Part shown: positions 8,262 to 14,662 of the stretch, in pieces
Layout of the letters: every line of letters starts with the position of its first letter
Numbering within the stretch: the stretch's first letter is position 1
Assembly: GCA_003990745.1 (NCBI GenBank)
Contig: RBNI01004095.1
Span: forward strand, 1 to 14,662
Direction of reading: 5' to 3'
DNA from: Jimgerdemannia flammicorona
Taxonomy: Eukaryota; Mucoromycota; Endogonomycetes; Endogonales; Endogonaceae
DNA length: 14,662 nucleotides
The notes under the pieces: generated by a model
The model's input: the letters and a program-made list of their open reading frames with translations, nothing else
What the model was told of the DNA's origin: nothing
Database searches by the model: none
Program-made: the position numbers and the translations under genes

Positions 8262-8677
8262 GCTTTCGACGTCCTCGTCGGGGCCTTCTAATTTTGTTCT
8301 AGTGTTGTTACACTGTTTGGGAGGTCAAAAGTCCGGTAACGTCTATTTTTTTCAGAAAGTGGCATGCTTGTAGTACAGTTGCCTAACATATTGGATTCAC
8401 ATGTTAAAGGGTCGTGTGTTCAATGCTGTGCACCAGAAGTGATTCTGATGTCATTCACTGCTGGAGAATTTCCTCTAAGGAATCTTCTTAAATGTCTACG
8501 CCTCATTTCCCACCAGTGGTACGGAGAGAATAGGCTTGCTTTCAGTTTTGCTATTTTTTCAGAGGGTCAGTATTCTTTTGTTCTGTCTTGCTGAGTTCTT
8601 GATTGGGTTCGTGATAATTATAATGTTCAGGAGAGTAGTATATATTATGTACTAATAGGTGCAGGAGTATTCAGTAT
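8262..8677 (-). other. 3' untranslated region of copy 2 between chromodomain stop and polypurine tract
   Basis: I find no coding potential here in the element sense. Next to the polypurine tract is a short inverted repeat, CGACG-TCCT-CGTCG (8268-8281). At 8368-8434 the plus strand resembles tRNA promoter boxes A and B. The segment cannot be compared with copy 1, whose corresponding region is outside the window, so it is not possible to say whether all of it belongs to the element. Confidence 0.6.
8368..8434 (+). other. tRNA-like (box A / box B-like) sequence, possible SINE head or tRNA relic
   Basis: The plus strand has tagtacagttg at 8371-8381 (box A-like), a central ttggattcacatgttaa laid out like an anticodon arm, then aagggtcgtgtgttcaatgc at 8407-8426 (variable loop and T-arm with a GTTCAA core). 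Spacing between the arms matches a tRNA, but the T-stem and acceptor stem do not pair and the anticodon stem is imperfect, so it is not a working tRNA gene. It could be a decayed tRNA, a tRNA-derived SINE inserted opposite to the element, or chance. Confidence 0.3.
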
Positions 8678-9345
8678 TCAGTTGTTCAAGGAATCGTATT
8701 CTTGAACTAAGTCAGTAGCATTCTGGAGATTGGTCTTGGGTTCCCATGTTGCATCATGGATTGGATATCCTTTCCATTTAATGAGATACTCTGAGTGGTT
8801 CTTGTGGCCACGTCTATTGAGGATTTGTTCAACTTCGTATTCTTCTTGGTCATTAATAATGATAGGTGCAGGTGGTTTTGTAGTTCGGTTCGAGAATAGT
8901 TCATCATCATTGTCATTGTATCGCTTGAGACATTGGACATTGAAGACTGGGTGAATCTTAATGGTGTCTGGTAGTGCCAATTTGTAGGAGGTCGGAGAGA
9001 CTTGTGAAATAACTTCGAATGGTCCAATGAACTTGCTGTTCAGCTTTGTAGATGGTCTGTGCTTGAGGTTGTCAACTCAGTATCCTCGGATGTCTAATAG
9101 AACTTTTTCTCCAATATCGAAGGTTTCTTCTCGGTGGTGTTGGTTAACATACTGTGACTGTTGTTCTTGAGCTCGCGATAAATTCTCAATTGCAATCTGG
9201 CTTAGATTATACATTTGGAGTAAGAATTCTTCAACAGCTTCGACTGTAGAGGGTTCTTCAGTGGTTCAGATGAGTGTCAGAGGAGTGTTTGGGTTTTGTC
9301 CAGTATTGGCGAAGAATGGGGTCATTCTAAGAGAGGCTTGCTTGT
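8678..9345 (-). pseudogene. Copy 2 integrase C-terminal domain and chromodomain
   Basis: This is the end of the polyprotein, in a frame shifted relative to the rest by a 1-bp deletion near 9345. In order: MTPFFANTGQNP (end of the integrase core region), a helical linker rich in Gln, VLLDIRGY followed by a TGA where Trp is likely (about 9076), the KLNSKFIGPFEV block of GPF/Y-type integrases, then a chromodomain at about 8690-8845 (EEYEVEQIL, LIKWKGYP, TWEP). The aromatic cage residues Tyr, Trp and Tyr expected for binding methylated histone H3 are all present. Chromovirus chromodomains direct insertion into heterochromatin, which agrees with finding this copy inside another transposon. It ends at the stop at 8678. 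Confidence 0.9.
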
Positions 9346-10089
9346 GTTGTTATAGGCAAACTTGACTGTAGTGAGGTGTTTATGCCAATCATCTTATCTG
9401 TAGGAAACATAGTTTCTTAGCATTTGTTCCAGAGTTCGATTCATTCTTTCAGTTTGGCCATCAGTTTCAGGATGAAAGGCTGTAGATAGTGCAAGTTTTG
9501 TTCCAAGGTGTGCATAGAGGGCTTTCCAAAAATGGCTGGTGAATTTCGGATCTCGGTCACTAACAATGGTCTTAGGAAGACCATGATAGTGGAAGATATT
9601 GTCAAACAAGAGTGTAGCTATGTCTGGTGCTGTTGCAGTAGTGGTGGTTGGCATGAAGTGAGCTTGTTTGCTCAGATAGTCCACAAAGACAACAATTGCA
9701 TCTTTTCCATTCTTGGTTCAGGGTAGTTGTACAATGAGGTCTATAGAGACTTGTTCCCAATTAGCAGATGGTATGGAGATAGGGTGGAGTAGACCAGGTT
9801 TTGCTAGTGTTGAGGACTTGTTCCATTGGCAGGCATTACAGGAAGTGATGTAGGTTTTGAGCTGATCTGCCATGCGGGGCCAATAGAAGTTTCGGGAGAT
9901 AACTTTATAGCATTTATCAAATCCTAAGTGTCCAGCTATAGGGGCATCATGACATTCGAATAGGATAGTCTTTTGGAGGTCTTGGTTGTTTGGAACATAC
10001 AATCTGTCTTTGTAGTAGATAGTATTATCCTTGAGTTGGTATTGATTGTACCAGGTATGCTTGTCAGCATCATCACTGTTCAGGATTTC
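9346..10089 (-). pseudogene. Copy 2 integrase: zinc-binding domain and catalytic core
   Basis: In order: an HHCC zinc-binding domain at about 9830-9975 (ECHDAPIAGHLGF then SCNACQ, all four ligands present), and the DDE core with VDYLSKQ (first Asp, about 9675), SDRDPKF (second Asp) and HPETDGQTERMNR (Glu, about 9440-9475). All three catalytic acids are intact. Stops interrupt the frame at 9718-9720 (TGA before TKNGKDAI) and 9394-9396 (TGA). The frame changes near 9345, where one base is missing between the YNN motif and the QASLRMTP segment. The enzyme would join element cDNA to host DNA; this copy cannot make it whole. Confidence 0.92.
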
Positions 10090-10938
10090 TTAGAGTGCTT
10101 GAGCTTCCTTATCATCAGCACATGCTGTGATAATTTGTTCCATGATGGAGTTTGTAACCTGGGTGAGAGTTTGGATAACTTCTTCAATAGGTGGTCTGGA
10201 GATTGCATCGGCAATAATGTTTTCCTTGCCAGGGCAGTACTGAATTTCGTAGTCAAAGTTGGTGAGGACTTTCATCCATCTGGCTTGCTTTTGAGAAAGG
10301 GTAGCCTGGGTCTTGATGTTGACTAATGACTTGTGGTCAGTCAATATAGTGAAGTGTGCTCCTTCTAGGTATGGTCACCATTTGATCAGAGTGTCTATGA
10401 TGGCTAACATTTCCTTCTCATGAGTTGCGTAGTTGATTTCGGCGTCATTGAACTTGTGGGAGTGATAGGCCACAGGGTGTCCTTCTTGCATGAGTACTGC
10501 TCCAAGAGCTAGGTCAGAGGCATCAGTAGTAACTTCATATGATAGGGCAGGATTTGCCGCTTAAAGTACTGGAGTGGTTATCAGGGCATCTTTCAATGCT
10601 TGAAAGGCTACATCTTATTCAGGTCCCCAATTTGCAAGATTGTTGAAGTCTTTCTCTTATTTCATGGTCCAGGGCTGTTCTCCTTTCTTGTTATGCTTGG
10701 TCATTTGAGTAAGGGTAGTGGCGATTTTGGCAAAGTTGGCAACAAATTGCCTGTAATAGTTTGCTAATCCCAGGAATGACTAGAGGTCTTTCAGCTTCTT
10801 GGGTCTGGGCCAATCCTTGATTGTGGAGATTTTGCTGGGGTTCACTTTGATTCCATTCGGTGTGACAATGTGTCCAAGGAATTGAATTTCTTTTAGAAGA
10901 AATTCACACTTGCTGAGTTTTGCAAAGAGTCTGTTTTC
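10090..10938 (-). pseudogene. Copy 2 RT connection and RNase H
   Basis: The segment follows RT in the same frame. The RT thumb has FLGHIVTPNGI and the SFLGLANYYR motif. RNase H has [13 protein letters not shown], the Glu of [10 protein letters not shown] and the Asp of LTDHKSL, followed by the W-M-x-L-x-x-F-D-Y-E-I-x-Y-x-P-G-K-E-N signature that ends RNase H in this family. Stops lie at 10780-10782 (TAG), 10657-10659, 10615-10617 and 10561-10563 (TAA) and 10375-10377 (TGA before PYLEG, normally Arg). At the first four sites copy 1 keeps Gln. RNase H would remove the RNA strand from the RNA-DNA hybrid during replication. Confidence 0.92.
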
Positions 10939-11757
10939 TCAGAGTTTCAGTAGTACTAGTTCAAGGTGTTCGAGATGTTCCTCCAGGGTTTTGCTAAAGA
11001 CTAGGATGTCATCAATATAGACAATAATGAATTTGTCCAGGTATGGGTGCAGAATAGTATTCATCAGTATCTGGAAGATTGCAGGAGCATTGGTTAAGCC
11101 AAAGGGCATATCCAGGAATTCGAAATGTCCATAGTGGGTTTGGAAGGTAGTCTTGTAGATGTCTTCTTCTTTCATAGCAATTTGCCAGTAACCATTTCTC
11201 AGGTCAAAAGAGCTCATAAATTGTGGGTTGGTAAGTCTGTCGAATATTTCATCAATTCTGGGTAGTGGGCAACAGTTCTTGATGGTCTGTTTGTTGAGGT
11301 CACGGTAATCAATGTACATTCGCAGGTCTCCTCCTTTCTTGACAACAAAGAGGACTGGTGCACCATAGGGTGATACACTAGGTCTGATGAATCCTTGTTC
11401 TAGGAGTTTGTCAATTTCTTTCTTGAGTGCATCGATTTCTCTTGGAGACATGTGGTAGATTGACTTGAAGGCTGGCTTGGCATCTGGAATGGTCTTGATG
11501 GCATGGTCTACTACTCGTTTGAGAGGTAGACCTTTTAGGAGTTTCTTTGGGAATATATCTTGGAATTTCTGAAGTAGTGGTCTGACATGGCTGTCAACTT
11601 TGGAAAAGTCTTCTTCAGAGTTCTCGGGTTCTCCTTTGAATGGACGGATGGAGATAGCAAAGAGAGGGCATTTCTTGGCTAATTTCTTAAGTTGTAGTTT
11701 GTTGATGTGGGTGATCTTTGGTCTAGGGCCACTAGAGTTGATTGGATCTTTTTTGCC
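10939..11757 (-). pseudogene. Copy 2 reverse transcriptase
   Basis: The longest surviving piece (170 residues from 11451) holds fingers and palm: [56 protein letters not shown] and the catalytic [10 protein letters not shown] (about 11000). Unusually RMYIDYR has Tyr where most relatives have Cys or Val-Asp; the catalytic Asp residues are intact. Upstream the frame is open back to a TAA at 11758-11760, including [13 protein letters not shown], the usual RT entry motif. It ends with a TGA at 10939-10941, at an expected Arg codon shared with copy 1. The protein would copy element RNA to cDNA in cytoplasmic particles. Confidence 0.94.
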
Positions 11758-12312
11758 TTACAGTTTGAAGTTGTGGCATCCTTTCTTGATGGTCAGAGAA
11801 TGGTTTACCCAATTGATCATGGGGTTCTCTTGTTTTAACCATAGAGTTCCAAGGATGATTTCATTGTCAGGGAGTGGTACAATTTGGAGGGTAACATGTA
11901 CTCGATAGTCACCAATTCGGAAGGGTAGATTGCGGACTTCCTTGCTAATGACATGTGAGGTTCCATCAGCTGTGGCAACTGCTTGAGTTTGTTGTACTGG
12001 AGAGGTGAAGACCTTGAGTCTGTTGGCTGTTTCCTCATTGATGAAGTTGCCCGAGGCACCACTGTCTATCATGATTTTGACAGGTGCTCGATTGACAAAA
12101 GCTTTAAGTGTAAGTAGTTTGTCTGATCCAATGGTGGTGATTTCGATTGTAGGAGCTTTCCTTCTGTTGCTTCTTCTTTGAGTCAGTTCATTGACACAAG
12201 AGAAGTAATCATCAATCATTCGGGAAGAGTACATTCCAATACCATAGGGGCATCGGCCACTTGGTACATATCTATCTTCAATTTTCTTGTAGAATTGTTC
12301 TTCTCTGTTCAT
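11758..12312 (-). pseudogene. Copy 2 aspartic protease
   Basis: A retropepsin-like protease matures the polyprotein. The active-site motif is IDSGASGNFI (about 12044-12075), followed by the second-half motif NEIILGTLWL (ILG-x-x-W-L), both typical of Ty3/gypsy proteases. The segment is in frame with the dUTPase before it and with RT after it, separated from RT only by a TAA at 11758-11760 where copy 1 keeps CAA. The Met at 12312 is internal to the polyprotein, not a true start. A stretch of about 80 residues before the protease (REEQFYKKIEDRYVPSG) is a linker of unknown role. Confidence 0.93.
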
Positions 12313-12792
12313 GGTAGATTGGACTGGGGCCTTGTTTGATGAACCAAATCCTTTGGATCCTTGGATAGTGGGCAGTAGTTCAGGGACTTCCTTGACTGTC
12401 AGGGTTGACTCAATTTTCTCGAATAGGATCTGGGCAATACAGAAGCCTATAGGGATCTTGAAGGGTATCCAACTGTAGTTTTGGATGAGGACAATAATTT
12501 CGCCTGTATAATCTTCATCAATGACTCCTCCTTTTACTGAGAGTCCTTTTAACGCTAGGCTACTGCAACAGCATATTCTTCCAACATGTCCTTCAGGAAT
12601 TTGGATACTGATTCCTGTATAGACTTGCTTGACTTCTCGGTTGGAGACTGTAGCTTCTTTGGCTGTATACAGGTCATATCCAGCTGCTTTTTGACTTCCT
12701 TTGATTGGGGCTTTGGCAGTTTGTCTTAACTTGACAAAGTCTAGGGTTCTGGTGGTCAGGTTGTTGAGGTGGTGCAGAGTGGTAACAGTTGC
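12313..12792 (-). pseudogene. Copy 2 dUTPase domain between zinc knuckle and protease
   Basis: The five motifs of trimeric dUTPases appear in order: motif 1 AAGYDLYTA (about 12665-12690), motif 2 GRICCCSSLALKG, motif 3 GVIDEDYTGEI with the catalytic Asp, motif 4 GFCIAQILF, and motif 5 GSKGFGSS. dUTPase hydrolyses dUTP to dUMP and pyrophosphate, limiting uracil in DNA. Several family-conserved Arg positions are changed: motif 2 PRS is CCS, motif 4 DRIAQ is FCIAQ, and the Arg before motif 5 appears as Gln; Arg-to-Cys and Arg-to-Gln fit C-to-T or G-to-A at CGN codons. The frame is continuous with Gag and protease apart from the TAA at 12793-12795. The order Gag-dUTPase-protease matches betaretroviruses. 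Its activity in this copy is doubtful. Confidence 0.88.
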
Positions 12793-13826
12793 TTATGTTG
12801 CTGTTCGGGGTTTTCGGTTAGGGCAGGCACTGGCCATGTGTCCTATCTTTCGGCAATAGAAGCATGCTCCGCTTCTTCTAAGTTCATTCCTTTCACCCTC
12901 AGTGAGTTTCTTGAAGGTACTCAGCTGAGTGGGTTCATGATTTCTGGGTATCCACGAAGTGGATATTGAGGGAGCTCGGGATGCTTCATGCTTGGGTTCT
13001 TCTTTCTTGGTCCAAGTCTTTTCCTTGTTGTTAAATTGTCTTTGGGGCAAAATTGGTCCAGCTGTTAAAATTCGCTTGACCATGGTCTTGATTCTTGCCA
13101 GGCACCATTGTTGGTGGTCACACCCAACTGGGCATCCTTGTTCTCGGATTTTTCTAGTAAGCCATTCAGGCAGGACATCGAATAAATGATCTGCTCTTGT
13201 ACCATTTCATGCTTCATCATTGGCAATATATCCTAGGCCAACAGTGTTCAGGAGTAACTCGAGTTTCGTACAGAAGGTTTCGAATTCCTCCTTGCCATGT
13301 ACATCGAATTTGAGATTGTGGAGTTTTACTCAGGATTCAGCAATCATGGTTTCACTGCGATATTGAGCAATCATGAGTTGTTTAAGTCCAGGGGCTGCAG
13401 GATGGGCTCCATATTCTGGGGCATTATTTGCTGCATTCTGAGCAACTACTGCAGATCGGGTGTCCCATGTGAGGGGTTTTTCAGGAAGGGTTCGCCACCA
13501 TTCTTTGGCAGGTCCTCGGAAGAATGTAACAACTCGGCAGACATAGGCTGTGGTGGTAGCAAAGAGTTGTTCCAGAGTGTGGTCTTGATTATTTGTCAGA
13601 ATGCAGTCAGTGACTCGTTCGTTGGTCCATTGATTGGCTTTGAAGTTGGTGTCCACTATACTAATAAAGCTTTGGACTTCTTGTACAGTACCATTGAAGG
13701 TAGGTAGGCTCAGGTTTTTTGTAAGTCGAGTCTGTTCGGCTAAGGCAGTAATGGTTGCTGCCATTATGGCTATCTGAGCTGTGAGGTCTAGAATCTGTTG
13801 GTTTGCCATGTTGTTTACTGGAGGCA
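12793..13826 (-). pseudogene. Copy 2 Gag capsid and CCHC zinc knuckle
   Basis: The capsid-like part starts near 13827 (LPTFNGTVQEVQSFI, then GPAKEWW), as in Ty3/gypsy Gag, which forms the particle and packages RNA. A basic linker leads to one zinc knuckle at 12823-12864, C-F-Y-C-R-K-I-G-H-M-A-S-A-C, a complete C-x2-C-x4-H-x4-C. Stops are TGA at 13330-13332 and 13207-13209, both also present in copy 1, and TAA at 12793-12795 eight codons after the knuckle. The ATG at 13825-13827 opens the frame in this copy only because a base is missing just upstream; copy 1 runs in from the N-terminal extension without a start there. Confidence 0.9.
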
Positions 13827-14662
13827 TTGGACTGCTGGTAGTGGTGTTACTGGTACTACTTAAGGTACTGGTGCAGAGTGTGATGGGGTTCTTTGGGTCT
13901 GTGTAAGTTGCTAGAGTAATAGTTGTGGGTCTGGAGTAAGGGCTTGATAGATAGCTGTCTGTTGCTGTGTAGGTGTGTTCTGTCCTGATGGAGGTTCATC
14001 TCCTTCGGCAGTATATCCAGGATCGAATTCGCTGAGATACTCCTCCTCCTCTTCAGTTTGGTCCCTGTGTACTTGGGTTTGCTCGGCATCAAAGTAGACA
14101 GAATCAGTTATATATCTGATTTCAGATGGACTTAATTCAAAGTCAAGTTCTGGTTCAGTATTGGTTTCAGATTCAGGTAGGGTTGTAGCAGGGCCTGCTT
14201 TAGGTTCAGGATCAGGTAGTTGATGAAGGGTTTCTCTTGCTTCTTCCTTAAGAATGTGGTGGGCCTTGCTGTTCTGGAATCGGTAGTATAATGCGGTCTT
14301 GGTCCTGGTACAGTGAAAGTTAGTAGAGTTGAGCTACTTGGCTACAGAAGCTTGGGCTTCATGAGGAACTAAGGCTAGAAAGACTGCTGCTGGTTGTCCT
14401 AGGTCGCTTGGATTTGTGGAGCTGACAAAACTCTTGTTGAGAAGAGTAAAGAAGGCTTCTATAAGACCTTCTTTGTCTTGACTTGCTGGGTGTAGTGCAA
14501 GGAGTTCGGTGAATAAGGTTTTGCCTATTTGCTGGTTTAATTGGAGTACTTCTTTCTTTGAATGAAGTTTGTCCCACTTGTTGCAGGTGTGGAGGTCAAA
14601 TTGTCCTTGTACATCAGGTTCAATTCTCTCCAGATTGTCAGATGGTTCATGATAAATTCCAG
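13827..14662 (-). pseudogene. Copy 2 N-terminal Gag extension (partial; start beyond right edge)
   Basis: A frame distinct from the capsid frame in this copy reads from the right edge (YHEPSDNLERIEPDVQGQFD) for about 267 codons, with TAG stops near 14335 and 13914 and a TAA at 13860-13862. It includes a predicted helical part (CNKWDKLHSKKEVLQLNQQI, LFTELLALHPASQDKEG), then an acidic, low-complexity half with PDPEPKAG, ETNTEPELDFELSPSE, a run of five Glu before YLSEFDPGY, and a Gln/Thr/Pro-rich tail. I recognise no domain. Copy 1 has one extra base at the junction and CAA in place of the TAA, so this was fused in frame to the capsid. It may act as an assembly or localisation domain, but that is a guess. 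Confidence 0.7.

Larger units (their letters stand above)
6245..14662 (-). mobile_element. Copy 2: younger Ty3/gypsy chromovirus with dUTPase and LTR-encoded ORF (5' end beyond right edge)
   Basis: In translation order (right to left) it carries an N-terminal Gag extension, capsid, zinc knuckle, dUTPase, aspartic protease, RT, RNase H, HHCC zinc domain, integrase core, GPF-type integrase C-terminus, chromodomain, a 3' untranslated stretch, polypurine tract and 3' LTR. All pieces from Gag to integrase lie in one frame; the last part is displaced by a 1-bp deletion near 9345. Isolated TAA, TAG and TGA stops sit at expected Gln, Trp or Arg codons. At least five of these are private to copy 2, copy 1 keeping CAA or CAG, so copy 2 was itself mutated after or independently of copy 1. 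It is inserted in the 5' LTR of copy 1. Confidence 0.92.

Noticed and set aside
8357..8435. Functional tRNA gene
   Set aside because: The T-stem and acceptor stem do not pair and the anticodon stem has a mismatch; only box-like motifs and spacing fit.
8707..9027. Minus-strand frame of 106 codons overlapping the chromodomain
   Set aside because: It is out of frame with the clear chromodomain and GPF motifs and contains no recognisable domain.
10375..13332. Idea that TGA is recoded (for example as Trp)
   Set aside because: TGG is used for Trp throughout, TAA and TAG also interrupt the frames, and several TGA sites align with expected Arg, which CGA to TGA explains.
13297..13707. Plus-strand open frame of 136 codons, with a similar one at 3954-4223
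   Set aside because: Both are antisense to Gag capsid. Their resemblance to each other only reflects homology of the two copies.
13856..14092. Minus-strand frame of 78 codons rich in Lys/Arg
   Set aside because: It is an off-frame reading of the acidic N-terminal Gag extension, whose proper frame continues on both sides.
1..14662. CRISPR array, bacterial operon or host gene
   Set aside because: No short regularly spaced repeats with unique spacers were seen, and all coding signal belongs to the retrotransposon.

Overview
The window contains no recognisable host gene. It is filled by two copies of one large Ty3/gypsy (Metaviridae) LTR retrotransposon of the chromovirus type, both reading on the minus strand, with one copy inserted into the long terminal repeat of the other. 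Both copies carry C-to-T / G-to-A damage, largely CpA-to-TpA (for example CAA to TAA, TGG to TAG) plus CGA to TGA. This looks like repeat-induced point mutation (RIP), so I infer a filamentous ascomycete (Pezizomycotina). That is inference from the mutation pattern and element type.

Layout. Positions 1-5283 are the inside of an old, AT-rich, heavily mutated copy (copy 1): integrase (cut by the window edge), RNase H, RT, protease, dUTPase and Gag, read from low to high coordinate in reverse of translation. Positions 5284-6244 are the inner 961 bp of its 5' LTR, cut off at 6244. Positions 6245-8246 are the complete 2002-bp 3' LTR of a younger, more GC-rich copy (copy 2), bounded by TGTAAG...CTTACA. 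A polypurine tract follows at 8247-8260, then a 3' untranslated stretch of about 415 bp. From 8678 to the right edge runs the copy 2 polyprotein: chromodomain, integrase, RNase H, RT, protease, dUTPase, Gag and a long N-terminal Gag extension. The 5' LTR of copy 2, and the rest of the 5' LTR of copy 1, should lie beyond the right edge.

Organisation. Gag, dUTPase, protease, RT, RNase H, integrase and chromodomain were one continuous reading frame. In copy 2 it is broken by point stops and two 1-bp frame changes (near 13826 and 9345). Copy 1 often keeps the sense codon where copy 2 has a stop, and supplies the missing base at the Gag junction, so the original frame can be inferred by comparing the copies.

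Unusual parts: (i) the LTR itself holds a sense-oriented reading frame of about 365 codons (7957 down to 6860), kept in frame in copy 1 where sequence remains, lying between two TATA boxes; I recognise no family for it. (ii) A trimeric-type dUTPase sits between the Gag zinc knuckle and the protease, as in betaretroviruses. (iii) Gag has an acidic N-terminal extension of about 280 residues. (iv) The upstream end of the LTR has five GTGAYTTC boxes about 31 bp apart. Both copies look coding-dead.
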